This document shows, piece by piece, positions 28,975-37,727 of a stretch of 64,000 bases of DNA. The notes beneath the pieces were generated by a model. That model had not been told where the DNA came from. It did no database searches and was given only the letters and a program-made list of their open reading frames with translations. The stretch lies in assembly GCF_009848505.1 (NCBI RefSeq), contig NZ_WWDL01000006.1, positions 91,920 to 155,919 of the forward strand. Reading direction: 5' to 3'. A program made the position numbers and the translations under genes. Numbering within the stretch: the first letter of the stretch is position 1; each line of letters begins with the position of its first letter. Source of the DNA: Muricoccus harenae. Lineage in GTDB: Bacteria; Pseudomonadota; Alphaproteobacteria; Acetobacterales; Acetobacteraceae.

Positions 28975-30059
28975 GCGGCGCCGCAACGGGCGCCCGGCCC
29001 GTCCGCGTGATGCTATGCGACAACAGCGCGACGGTGCGCGGCATCCTCGGCCGGCTGCTCGGCGCCGATCCTGCCATTGAGGTGGTGTCGCGCGTGGGCG
29101 ACGGGCGGCAGGCGCTCGATGCCCTGGCCGTGGCCCGTCCCGACGTGGTGCTGCTCGACCTCGAGATGCCGGTCATGGACGGCATGACGGCCCTGCCGCT
29201 GCTGCTGAAGACCGAGCCGCGCCCGATCGTCATCGTCGCCAGTGCACTGACGCAGCGTGGCGCTGCGGCTGCGATGGCGGCGCTGCGGGCCGGGGCTTCG
29301 GACTACATCCCCAAGCCAGGCGCAAGCGGAGGCGGGGCGCTGGACCCGGTTTTCCGTGCCGAGCTGCTGGAGAAGGTGAAGGGTTGGGCGCGGATGCGCC
29401 GTGCCCCTGCGGCGGCACCTGTGACGCGGGCGCCGGCGCCGGCCCCTGCATTGGCCGCCCCGCTGGTGGTGCCTGGGATGGTGGCTGTGGGATCCTCCAC
29501 CGGCGGTCCGCAGGCGTTGGCAGCCTTCCTCCGCGCCTTGGTGGTGCCGCCTGCCGTACCGATGGTGATCGTGCAGCACATGCCGGCGGGCTTCACGACC
29601 ATGCTGGCCGACCATCTGAACCGTGTCGGGACGCTGCGTGTCTCGGAGGCGAAGGATGGCGAGGCGCTGCGGCCCGGCCATGCCTATCTCGCGCCCGGGG
29701 ACCGGCATCTGCTGGTGGAGCGCGGTCCGGGAGGGCTGATCGCACGGCTGCGCGACGACCCGCCGGAGCATTTCTGCCGCCCCGCCGTGGACCCGATGCT
29801 GCGCAGCGCCCAGCGCGCCTGCGATGGGCGGGTGCTGGCCGTCATCCTTACGGGCATGGGGCAGGACGGGCTGGCGGGCTGCCGTGCCCTAGCCGCTGCC
29901 GGCGGAACGGTGCTTGCACAGGATGAAGCCTCCTCCGTGGTCTGGGGCATGCCCGGTGCGGTGGCCCGCGCGGGGTTGGCGCGGGAAGTGCTGCCGCCGG
30001 AGCGGCTGGCGGCGCGGGTCGCGGCGATCGCCGCTGGGCCGGGGAGGATGGCATCGTGA
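28971..30059 (+). CDS. cheB: Chemotaxis protein-glutamate methylesterase CheB
   Basis: 362 residues. An N-terminal receiver (VMLCDNSATVRGIL, LLDLEMPVMDGM) is joined by a Pro/Ala linker to the CheB methylesterase domain. The catalytic triad appears as Ser in GSSTGGPQAL, His in VQHMPAGFT and Asp in LTGMGQDGL. It demethylates or deamidates receptor glutamates. The GTG start overlaps the cheY stop, and its own TGA overlaps the cheR GTG, both as GTGA. Confidence 0.94.
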   Translation: MSGAATGARPVRVMLCDNSATVRGILGRLLGADPAIEVVSRVGDGRQALDALAVARPDVVLLDLEMPVMDGMTALPLLLKTEPRPIVIVASALTQRGAAAAMAALRAGASDYIPKPGASGGGALDPVFRAELLEKVKGWARMRRAPAAAPVTRAPAPAPALAAPLVVPGMVAVGSSTGGPQALAAFLRALVVPPAVPMVIVQHMPAGFTTMLADHLNRVGTLRVSEAKDGEALRPGHAYLAPGDRHLLVERGPGGLIARLRDDPPEHFCRPAVDPMLRSAQRACDGRVLAVILTGMGQDGLAGCRALAAAGGTVLAQDEASSVVWGMPGAVARAGLAREVLPPERLAARVAAIAAGPGRMAS

Positions 30060-30875
30060 GCGCAGCGGGTTTCGAGACCATCGCGGCGCTCGTCCGCGCG
30101 CGCTCCGGGATCGTGCTGGGGGCGGACAAGGCTTATATGCTGGACACGCGCCTGGGCGGGCTGATGCGCGAGCATGGCCTGGCGAATCTGGATGCGCTGG
30201 CGGTGAAGCTGCGCGCAGTTGGCAGCGAGCGCTTGGCCAGTGCCGTGACCGAGGCGCTGACGACCAACGAATCCTTCTTCTTCCGGGACGGCAAGCCCTT
30301 CGACCATCTTCGGCGCCTGCTGCCCCGCCTTGCCGCCGCACGGCCCGCGACGCAACGGCTACGCGTCCTCTCCGCCGCCTGTTCTACGGGGCAGGAGGCC
30401 TATTCCGTTGCCATGGTCGCCGAGTCGCTCGGCCTTGCCGCCCGGCTGGAGATCCTGGGGACGGATCTGAGCCAGGAGGTGGTGCGCCGTGCGCGGGAGG
30501 GCCTCTATTCCCAGTTCGAGGTCCAGCGTGGCCTGCCGGTGCAGATGCTGGTGAAGCATTTCCGCCAGGAAGGCGGCCAATGGCGGATCTCGCCCGCGTT
30601 GCGTGCCATGGCGCGGTTCGAGACCGGTAACCTGATGGCCGATCTCCGTCCGCTCGGCACCTTCGACGTGATCTTCTGCCGCAACGTGCTGATCTATTTC
30701 GACGCCCCAACCAAGACGCGTGTGCTCTCCGGCTTGGCGGACCGGCTCGCGCCCGGGGGGGGTACTGTATCTCGGCGGCGCGGAAACGGTGCTGGGCCTG
30801 ACGGACCGCTTCGCGACCATCGAGGGTGAGCGCGGCGTCTATGCGCCCGTCGGCCACATGGCGCTGGCGGGCTAG
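30056..30875 (+). CDS. cheR: Chemotaxis methyltransferase CheR with a C-terminal frameshift at a G8 run
   Basis: A SAM-dependent receptor methyltransferase. The N-terminal helical domain has TTNESFFFRDGKPFDHL. The SAM domain shows LSAACSTGQEAYSVAM, LGTDLSQEVV and FDVIFCRNVLIYFD. The literal frame from GTG 30,056 ends at 30,829 with a basic, non-family tail. Removing one G from the eight at 30,755-30,762 restores VLYLGGAETVLGL, the usual CheR ending, with a TAG at 30,875. The literal product is 257 residues; the corrected one is about 272. The tract could be phase-variable or a sequencing error. Confidence 0.88.
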
Positions 30876-30923
30876 GCGGCGCGAGGCAGGGCTGTTCCCC
30901 GGCACGTGATGAGCCAGGGTGGT

Positions 30924-30943
30924 CCTCTCCCCATTGGGAGAGG
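30924..30943. terminator. Perfect hairpin between convergent cheR and ctrA
   Basis: CCTCTCCC and GGGAGAGG form a perfect 8-bp stem around CATT, in the gap between the converging che operon and ctrA. It reads the same on both strands and could end transcription from either side, although no T-run follows. Confidence 0.45.
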
Positions 30944-31001
30944 GGGCCAGCCGGGCTGTGCCGGGACCGTTCCTTGGCGCGCGGGCGGGCGCGGTCTTCG
31001 G

Positions 31002-31736
31002 TCAGGCCGCTGCCTGGGCCGGGCTCGGGGTGACCAGCCCGGCGGAGGAACGTAACGGGGAGGAGACAGGATCCCGCAGCACGTAGCCGCGGCCCCAGAC
31101 GGTGCCGATCAGCTCCTCGCAGCCGGCCTGGGCGAGCTTCTTGCGCAGCTTGCAGATGAAGACATCGATGATCTTCACCTCCGGCTCGTCCATCCCGCCA
31201 TAGAGGTGGTTCAGGAAGGCCTCCTTCGTCATGACCATGCCCTTGCGCAGGGTCAGCAACTCGAGGATCGCGTATTCCTTGCCGGTCAGGTGCACGGCGC
31301 GTCCGGCCACGCTCGCCTCCCGCGCGCCGAGGTCCAGGGTCAGCCGGCCCACCGAGACATTGGGCTGGGCGAAGCCCTTGGTGCGCCGAACGATTGCCTG
31401 GATGCGGGCGATTAGCTCCTGGCTGTCGAAGGGCTTCACGATGAAGTCGTCCGCGCCAAGGCCAAATCCCTTCACCTTCGCGCCTGGGCGGGAGACGCCC
31501 GAGAGGATCAGCACCGGGGTGGTACTACGCCCGGCCCGCAGGCGGCGGACCACTTCGTAGCCCTCCATGTCGGGCAGCATCAGATCCAGCACGACAATGT
31601 CGTAGTCGTAGAGCCGCGCCAGCTCCAGGGCCTCTTCGCCGGTGTCGGCGCTGTCCACGATCATGCCTTGGGTCTTGAGCATCAGGGTGATGCCCCGGGC
31701 GGCCGTCAGATCATCTTCAACCAGCAGGACACGCAT
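31002..31736 (-). CDS. ctrA: Cell-cycle response regulator CtrA
   Basis: 244 residues. The receiver domain matches CtrA closely: [20 protein letters not shown], phospho-acceptor Asp51 in [14 protein letters not shown], and Lys in [10 protein letters not shown]. The OmpR-type DNA-binding domain has [36 protein letters not shown] and VWGRGYVL. The C-terminus ends QAAA; the terminal Ala-Ala is known in Caulobacter CtrA to direct ClpXP proteolysis. In most non-Caulobacter alphaproteobacteria, CtrA controls motility and chemotaxis genes, and here it lies between che and fli genes with chpT nearby. Confidence 0.95.
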   Translation of the reverse strand: MRVLLVEDDLTAARGITLMLKTQGMIVDSADTGEEALELARLYDYDIVVLDLMLPDMEGYEVVRRLRAGRSTTPVLILSGVSRPGAKVKGFGLGADDFIVKPFDSQELIARIQAIVRRTKGFAQPNVSVGRLTLDLGAREASVAGRAVHLTGKEYAILELLTLRKGMVMTKEAFLNHLYGGMDEPEVKIIDVFICKLRKKLAQAGCEELIGTVWGRGYVLRDPVSSPLRSSAGLVTPSPAQAAA

Positions 31737-31920
31737 TTTAGTGTTCTCCCCTCGTTCCTGATAAATTAGGACAACTTTTGCGCGAGTAAGGAAAGAGCTT
31801 TATCACTCCTTGGTCGTATCAATTTGTGGAATAGCGGACTAAAAAATGACACGGATTGATCGCCCGCTTCGCTCAAAGCCTCTTTCGATCGTGACTTAAT
31901 CGAAAAAATTCAATGATGTA
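31737..31920. promoter_or_regulatory. AT-rich divergent promoter region of ctrA and fliI
   Basis: A 184-bp gap between the diverging ctrA and fliI genes, visibly richer in A/T than any flanking gene. TTAATCGAAAAAATT at about 31,897-31,911 resembles a degenerate TTAA-N7-AATT arrangement, loosely like CtrA half-sites, but it is not a perfect TTAA-N7-TTAA box. I expect both promoters here; no sigma-54 or sigma-28 site was recognised. Confidence 0.45.
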
Positions 31921-33197
31921 GTGGGGTTTGGACGGGTTGGCGGCGTTCAGGGTTCGTGCCTTGAGGTGACAGGTCTTCATCCGCCCCCTGCTATCGGAGG
32001 TTGCGTCAACATCCGTGGGATGTCCCGCGAATTGATGCAGGCGGAGGTCGTGTGCGTCCGCGGCGGCATGGCCCTCGCCGTGAGCCGGCATGGACTGGAT
32101 GGGCTCGCAGTCGGTGCGCGGGCCGAGCTTGCAGGGCCGCTTTCCCTGCACCCTTGCGACGCCTGGCTTGGTCGGGTTCTCGACCCCTTGGGGCGTCCGA
32201 TCGATGGTTTGGGGCCGCTTCCGTATGGCCCCGTGGCCCGCCCTCTACGCGCCGCTCCGCCTCAGGCCGGAACTCGCGCCAGGCTGGGGCCGCGACTCGA
32301 TCTTGGCGTCCGGGCGCTGGATGCCTTTGCCACCTGCCGGCGCGGTCAGCGACTCGGCCTTTTCGCCGCCTCCGGCGTCGGCAAGTCCAGCCTCATGTCC
32401 ATGCTGGCACGCCACGCGGATTGCGATGTCGCGGTGATCGGCCTGGTCGGGGAACGCGGGCGCGAGCTGCGCGAGTTTGTCGAGGATGATCTCGGGGCGG
32501 CTGGCCTCGCGCGCAGCGTCGTGGTCTGCGCCACTTCCGACTCGGCACCGTTGATGCGGCGCGACGCCGCACTTGCCGCCATGTCGGTGGCCGAGCACTT
32601 CCGGGACCAGGGCCGGCGCGTGCTGCTGATGATGGACAGTGTCACGCGCTTCGCCATGGCCTTGCGCGAGATCGGCCTGTCCGCCGGGGAGCCGCCAGCC
32701 ACGCGCGGTTTCCCGCCGAGCGTCTTCGCCGAACTGCCGCGCCTGCTGGAGCGTGCCGGCCCGGACCCCGAGGGCTGCGCCGGTTCCATCACCGGCCTCT
32801 TTACCGTGCTGGTGGAGGGCGACGACCATGACGAGCCGATCGCCGATGCTGTGCGCGGCATATTGGACGGGCATGTCGTGCTGGACCGGCGGATCGGGGA
32901 GGGCGGCGCTACCCGGCGGTGGATGTCCTTCGCAGCCTCTCCCGCACCGTGCCGGGCTGCCTGGAGCCACCCGAGAGGGAGATCCTGGCCCGCGCGCGTC
33001 GTATCCTGGCGCTGCACCGGGACATGGCGGACATGGTGCGGCTGGGAGCCTATCGCACCGGCAGCGACCCGGCGGTGGATGAGGCGGTGCGGCTCGCCCC
33101 GTTGATCGAGGAAGTGCTGCGTCAGGGCAAGGAGGAGGCGGGCAGCGTCGCCGGCGCTTTTGCCGCCCTTGCTATCGCCATGGGTCCGCCGGAATGA
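31921..33197 (+). pseudogene. fliI: Flagellar export ATPase FliI, frameshifted in its C-terminal third
   Basis: The protein begins at GTG 31,921 and follows FliI: GLAVGARAELAGPLSL, WLGRVLDPLGRPIDGLGPL, Walker A FAASGVGKSSLM, VGERGRELREFVEDDLG, Walker B VLLMMDSVTRFAMALREIGL, and GSITGLFTVLVEGDDHDEPI. After RIGE (about 32,901) one base is missing; the family sequence RYPAVDVLRSLSRTVPGCL resumes in the next frame and runs to TGA at 33,197. The literal frame instead ends at 33,105 with a Trp/Arg-rich tail. Read through, FliI would be about 425 residues. As it stands, the C-terminal helical domain is lost, which should inactivate export. Confidence 0.9.
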
Positions 33198-33607
33198 GGC
33201 GCGACCCGCTGGCCGTGCTGGCCCGTCTGCGCAGTGCCGAGGTGATGCTGGCTCGCCGCGACCTGGCCGGGGAGGCGGCCATGGGCGACGCCGCCGAAGC
33301 CTGCGAGGCAGAGGCGGAGAGGGCGCTGAGGGAGGAAGCGCAGCGGGGCGGGCCTGACTATGCCGCCTGGCTGCCCCGTGGGCTCGGGCAGCGCGACGCA
33401 GCAGCCAGGGAGTCCTATCAAGCCGCACGGCGGGCGGCGGAGGCCGCCGCCGTGCTCGCCGCTGCCCGCGCGGCCGAACGAGCCGTGGAGCACCTTGCCT
33501 CGGCCCGTGCCGCGGATGCCCGGCGCGAGGCCCTACGGGAGGAGCAGCGGCGGCTCGACGAGGCTGGCTCGCGCAGGGCGCCACGCGGCGTCGGCGGAAG
33601 CGCCTGA
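33194..33607 (+). CDS. fliJ: FliJ-like flagellar export chaperone
   Basis: 137 residues, almost entirely a charged, Ala-rich helical coiled coil (RLRSAEVMLARRDLAGEAAM, EAAAVLAAARAAERAVEHLA), as expected for FliJ. It starts ATG 33,194, overlapping the fliI stop by 4 nt (ATGA). FliJ contacts the FliI hexamer and FlhA during type III export. Sequence identity in FliJ is always low, so position is part of the evidence. No further flagellar genes follow. Confidence 0.8.
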   Translation: MRRDPLAVLARLRSAEVMLARRDLAGEAAMGDAAEACEAEAERALREEAQRGGPDYAAWLPRGLGQRDAAARESYQAARRAAEAAAVLAAARAAERAVEHLASARAADARREALREEQRRLDEAGSRRAPRGVGGSA

Positions 33608-33623
33608 CTTACGCCGCGCCAGA

Positions 33624-34487
33624 TCAGCAGCCCCAATCCTGATCGCCTGCAGCCCTGCCGCCGGGCGGAATGGGGTTGGTGGCCATGGCGGCGTCGAGCA
33701 GCGCCGGGGCCTCCCCGATCGCCGCATACAGCTCCGCATAGTCTCGGATCACGAAATAGACCGGCTGCACATCGTCGATGCGATAGGCGCTGCGCAACAC
33801 CCGCACCATGTCGAAACGCAGCCGGCGTGGCGTGTCGGAGAGCGCGTGCAGCGTCTCGGTGCGCGAGGATAGGATGCCGGCACCATAGGCGCGCAGCCCG
33901 CCGCGTTCGGCGATCAGCCCAAACTCCACCATGAACCAGTAGAAGCGGGCGAGCGGTGCGAGCTGGCCGCGCTTCTCCGCCTGCAGGCCGAGATGGCCAT
34001 AGGCTTCCAGGAAATCCGCGTAGTCGGGCTGGGTGAGCAGCGGCACATGGCCGAGGAAATCGTGGAAGATGTCCGGTTCCACGATGTAGTCCAGCTCCTC
34101 CGGCTTGCGGATCCAGTGCGTGACGGGGAAGCGGCGCTTCGCCAGCAGGGCGAAGAACTGCGCATCCGGCAGCAGGCCGGGGCAGGGGACCAAGCTCCAT
34201 CCTGTCGCCGCGCGAAGGATGGCGGAGGCCCTCTCCAGCGTCGGCACCATCTGGTCGCAGCGGAGCCGGTCCAGCCCTTCGAGCCAGGCAGAGGCAGCAC
34301 GGCCGGGATAGATGGCGCGCTGCCGGGCGACGAGCGTGCGCCAGGTGGCATGATCCGCTTCGGAGCGCTCAATCACGGTATCCGGTAGGGTGCCATCGGG
34401 CCGCGCGCGGTCGTAATCGCCGCGCAAGCCTTGGGGCAGAGTGGCTGTGCCGATCACGCCGGTGGTCGGCTGGATGGTCCCTCCCAT
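33624..34487 (-). CDS. phhA: Phenylalanine 4-monooxygenase
   Basis: About 287 residues of the iron- and pterin-dependent aromatic amino acid hydroxylase family. Iron ligands appear as the two His in FHDFLGHVPLL and the Glu in YWFMVEFGL. Other conserved parts are VTHWIRKPEELDYIVEPDIF and GAGILSSRTETLHAL. The enzyme makes tyrosine from phenylalanine. ATG 34,487 has GGGAGAG upstream and is preferred over 34,520. It is divergent from an Lrp/AsnC regulator; the pterin-recycling dehydratase is 25 kb away at 59.2 kb. Confidence 0.95.
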   Translation of the reverse strand: MGGTIQPTTGVIGTATLPQGLRGDYDRARPDGTLPDTVIERSEADHATWRTLVARQRAIYPGRAASAWLEGLDRLRCDQMVPTLERASAILRAATGWSLVPCPGLLPDAQFFALLAKRRFPVTHWIRKPEELDYIVEPDIFHDFLGHVPLLTQPDYADFLEAYGHLGLQAEKRGQLAPLARFYWFMVEFGLIAERGGLRAYGAGILSSRTETLHALSDTPRRLRFDMVRVLRSAYRIDDVQPVYFVIRDYAELYAAIGEAPALLDAAMATNPIPPGGRAAGDQDWGC

Positions 34488-34608
34488 GATGTTCTCTCCC
34501 GCTGCGTTTCCGATGGGCAAGGCTAACCACTCCGGAGGAGTGAAAATCAGCGAAGGTCGGCGCCAACGAGGCTATTGTGAGCGGTATTCACCAGGGACAT
34601 GCGCGAGG

Positions 34609-35082
34609 ATGGCGAAAGACGCTCCGGAACTGGATCAGATCGATCGGCGCATCCTGCGCGCCCTGCAGCGCGATGGCCGCCTGCCCGTGGTGGCCCTTGC
34701 CGAGCGCGTCGGCCTGTCTCCCACCCCTTGCCAGCGGCGCGTACGGCGGCTGGAGGAGACCGGCGTCATCGCCCGCTACGCCGCCGTGCTCGATCCCGCG
34801 CATGTCGGCCTGCCGCTGCAGGCCTTCGTGATGGTTGCCCTGTCGAGCCATGCCGAGGAGGTGGTGGAAGGCTTCCAGAAGGCGCTTTCTGCCCGGCCCG
34901 AGGTACTGGCCGCCTACGCCATGAGCGGCGAGATGGATTACCTGCTGCACATCCTGGCCGCCGATTTCGAGGCCTATGCCGACTTCGCCATGAAGGCGCT
35001 GCTGCGGATGCCGGGGGTGAAGGAAACGAAATCCTCCTTCGTCTTGACCGCCCTCAAGCCGCCGGGAGAGGTTCCCGTCTGA
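34609..35082 (+). CDS. Lrp/AsnC-family transcriptional regulator
   Basis: 157 residues. N-terminal HTH (LDQIDRRILRALQRDGRLP, SPTPCQRRVRRLEETGVI) and C-terminal RAM ligand-binding domain (LPLQAFVMVALSSHAEEVVE, GEMDYLLHILAADFEAYADF). Such proteins sense amino acids. It is divergent from phhA, 121 bp apart, so it probably controls phenylalanine degradation. ATG 34,609 opens the conserved HTH; the long frame upstream is not conserved. Confidence 0.93.
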   Translation: MAKDAPELDQIDRRILRALQRDGRLPVVALAERVGLSPTPCQRRVRRLEETGVIARYAAVLDPAHVGLPLQAFVMVALSSHAEEVVEGFQKALSARPEVLAAYAMSGEMDYLLHILAADFEAYADFAMKALLRMPGVKETKSSFVLTALKPPGEVPV

Positions 35083-35096
35083 AAACGGGAACGTCC

Positions 35097-36692
35097 ATGG
35101 ACAGCGTCGCGCGCCACATCCTCGATCTGTCACGGCGCGGGCTGCTGCGGGGGGCGACGGCCATGGCGGCGCTCGCCGCGACCCGCCCTGTCTTCGCGCA
35201 GCGCGTCGTGCCCATGCCGGTGTTCCAGTCCGATCCCTTTCCGCTCGGCGTCGCATCCGGCGATCCTTGGCCGGATGGCGTGGTGATTTGGACGCAGCTT
35301 TCCCAGGACCCGCTCGGCGATGGCGGCATGCCGCCAGCCGCGCTGGAACTGCGATGGGAGGTTGCGGAGGACGAGGGCTTCACCCGCATCGCCGCCCGCG
35401 GCGCCGCGCTGGCGAAGCCGGAGCTGAATCATTCGCTCCGCGTGGAGGTCACGGGCCTGCGCCCCTCCGCCACTTATCACTACCGCTTCATCGCCGGCGG
35501 GGCGGCCAGCCCGGTGGGCCGCACCCGCACTGCGCCGGCACCGAATGCACGCCCGGCCCGGATGCGCTTCGTCAGCGCGGGCTGCCAGCACTACGAGCAG
35601 GGCCTCTTCACCGCCTGGCGGCATGTTGCCGGGGAGCCCGACCTCGACTTCGTCTTCCATTACGGCGACTACATCTACGAGCGCGGCGCCAGCGTCGGGC
35701 GCAGCGGCAACTTCCCCGCCATCCGCAGCCACAACTCCCCGGAGGTGCGGACGCTGGAGGCCTACCGGCGCCGCTACGCGCTCTACCAGCTCGATCCGGA
35801 CCTGCGCGCGGCGCATCATGCGCATCCCTTCCTCATGTCCTTCGACGACCATGAGGTGGAGAACAACTGGGCGAGCGTGACCAGCGGGCGCGGCACTCCG
35901 CCGGAACAGTTGGCCCTGCGCAAGGCCGCCGCCTTCCAGGCTTGGTACGAGGCCATGCCGCTGCGCCCCTCACAGGTCCCGCAAGGGCCCGACATCCTTG
36001 CCCATCGCGGCTTCCAGTGGGGCACGCTCGCCTCGGTCTCGGTGCTGGACACACGCAGCTTCCGCGACGACCAGCCCTGCGGCGACGGGGTGAAGCCTGC
36101 CTGCGACGAGGTGCTGAATCCCGCCGCGCATGTTCTCGGCCCGGCGCAGGAAGCCTGGCTCTTCGGCCGCCTCGCCCAGGCGGAGGCAGTCTGGAGTATC
36201 CTGGCGCAGCAGGTGATGATGATGCGGCGCGATGTCGGCGGCGCGGATGCGGAGGATCACCCGCGCTACGACATGGACAAGTGGGACGCCTATCCAGCCG
36301 CCCGTGCCCGGCTGCTGAACCACGTGCGCCAGGCGCGCGTGCCGAACCTGACCGTGCTAACCGGCGACATTCACACGGCCTGGGCCGGTACGCTGCGTCC
36401 GGATTACGACCGGGATGGTCCAGCGGTGGGGGTGGAATTCGTCTCCACCTCGATGTCCTCGGCGGGCGATGGGCGCGAGATCTGGGCTGGCCCGCAGCGG
36501 GCGCTGGATCGCAATCCCCATATCGCCTTCTTCAACGGCCGCCGCGGCTACACGCTGATCGAAGCCGATGAGCGCCGGATGGAGACGCGCTTCCGTGCCG
36601 TGCCCTATGTCTCCCGTCCCGGCGCGCCGCTGGAGGACCGGGCGCGCTTCATGGTTGAAGCCGGCAGGGCTGAGTTGATCCGGGTGGGCTGA
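35097..36692 (+). CDS. phoD: PhoD-type alkaline phosphatase, Tat-exported
   Basis: 531 residues. A clear Tat signal (DLSRRGLLRGATAMAALAA, cleavage near VFAQR) is followed by an N-terminal Fn3-like PhoD domain (DPFPLGVASGDPWPDGVVIW, LRPSATYHYRFIAGG). The metallophosphatase core has HYGDYIYER, MSFDDHEVENNW and LTGDIHTAW, giving the Fe/Ca ligands typical of PhoD. It probably releases phosphate from diesters and monoesters in the periplasm. It starts 14 bp after the Lrp gene; a functional link is not evident. Confidence 0.93.
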   Translation: MDSVARHILDLSRRGLLRGATAMAALAATRPVFAQRVVPMPVFQSDPFPLGVASGDPWPDGVVIWTQLSQDPLGDGGMPPAALELRWEVAEDEGFTRIAARGAALAKPELNHSLRVEVTGLRPSATYHYRFIAGGAASPVGRTRTAPAPNARPARMRFVSAGCQHYEQGLFTAWRHVAGEPDLDFVFHYGDYIYERGASVGRSGNFPAIRSHNSPEVRTLEAYRRRYALYQLDPDLRAAHHAHPFLMSFDDHEVENNWASVTSGRGTPPEQLALRKAAAFQAWYEAMPLRPSQVPQGPDILAHRGFQWGTLASVSVLDTRSFRDDQPCGDGVKPACDEVLNPAAHVLGPAQEAWLFGRLAQAEAVWSILAQQVMMMRRDVGGADAEDHPRYDMDKWDAYPAARARLLNHVRQARVPNLTVLTGDIHTAWAGTLRPDYDRDGPAVGVEFVSTSMSSAGDGREIWAGPQRALDRNPHIAFFNGRRGYTLIEADERRMETRFRAVPYVSRPGAPLEDRARFMVEAGRAELIRVG

Positions 36693-36749
36693 GGTGGACC
36701 GGCCGCTGGCCCCGGCCTAGCCTCTCCGCAACGATGCGAGGAGGAAGGC

Positions 36750-37727
36750 GTGGCCAGGATAGGCTTCGTGGGGCTGGGCAATATGGGCGCGCCCATGGCC
36801 CGCAATCTCGTGAAGGCGGGGCATGAGGTCGCCGTCTTCGATCTTTCCGCCGAGGCGATGCGGCGGGTGGAAGGCGCCCGCCCGGCAGCCTCGGGCGCAG
36901 AGGCCGCGGCGGGGGCGGAGTTCGTCATCACCATGCTCCCGGCCGGTAGGCATGTGCGCGACGCCTGGCTGGGCGCGGGCGGCATGGCCGCGGCCGCCGC
37001 GCCGGGTGCCGTGCTGCTGGACTGCTCCACCATCGACGTGGCGACGGCGCGCGAGGTGGCCTCCGCCGCCGGTCACCCTTTTCTGGACGCGCCCGTCTCC
37101 GGCGGCGTGATGGGGGCGGAGGCCGGCACGCTCACCTTCATGGTGGGCGGACCCGCCGATGCCTTCGCCCGCGCCCAGCCGGTGCTGCAGGCGATGGGCC
37201 GCACGATCGTCCATTGCGGCGAGGCCGGCGCGGGGCAGGCGGCCAAGGCCTGCAACAACATGCTGCTGGCCATCAGCATGATCGGTACCTGCGAGGCCTT
37301 CGTCCTGGCCGAGAAGTTGGGCCTCTCGCATGAGGCGCTGTTCGAGGTGGCGTCCAAGTCCTCGGGCCAGTGCTGGTCGCTGACCACCTATTGCCCCGTG
37401 CCTGGCCCTGTGCCGGCAAGTCCCGCCAACCGCGACTACAAGCCCGGTTTCGCCGCCGCGCTGATGGTGAAGGATGTCAGCCTGGCGCAGCAGGCGGCCA
37501 GGGAAACCGGGGCTGCCACGCCGATGGGCGCGCGGGCGCTGGAGCTCTACCGCCTCTTCGTGGAGCGCGGTGGGGCTGAGGCCGATTTCTCCGGCATCAT
37601 CCGCATGTTGCGGGACGGCTGCTCACCGCCAGCGGCGATGCATCCACAGCCACTGGCCGGGATGCTCGCGGATCCAGCCGGCGATAACGTCGTTGACCGC
37701 CTGTGTGGCGGCAGCCACGTCGATTAG
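36750..37727 (+). CDS. mmsB: 3-hydroxyisobutyrate dehydrogenase-type beta-hydroxyacid dehydrogenase
   Basis: 325 residues from GTG 36,750, preceded by GAGGAGGAAGG. Rossmann motif IGFVGLGNMGAPMARNL, substrate-binding FLDAPVSGGVMGAEAGTLTFMVGG, and the catalytic Lys in GAGQAAKACNNMLL. It oxidises 3-hydroxyisobutyrate in valine degradation, though related enzymes use other beta-hydroxyacids. The family normally ends soon after DFSGIIRML; here there is no stop and about 35 extra residues run antisense into the end of the lpxXL-like gene, ending at TAG 37,727. Confidence 0.92.
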   Translation: MARIGFVGLGNMGAPMARNLVKAGHEVAVFDLSAEAMRRVEGARPAASGAEAAAGAEFVITMLPAGRHVRDAWLGAGGMAAAAAPGAVLLDCSTIDVATAREVASAAGHPFLDAPVSGGVMGAEAGTLTFMVGGPADAFARAQPVLQAMGRTIVHCGEAGAGQAAKACNNMLLAISMIGTCEAFVLAEKLGLSHEALFEVASKSSGQCWSLTTYCPVPGPVPASPANRDYKPGFAAALMVKDVSLAQQAARETGAATPMGARALELYRLFVERGGAEADFSGIIRMLRDGCSPPAAMHPQPLAGMLADPAGDNVVDRLCGGSHVD

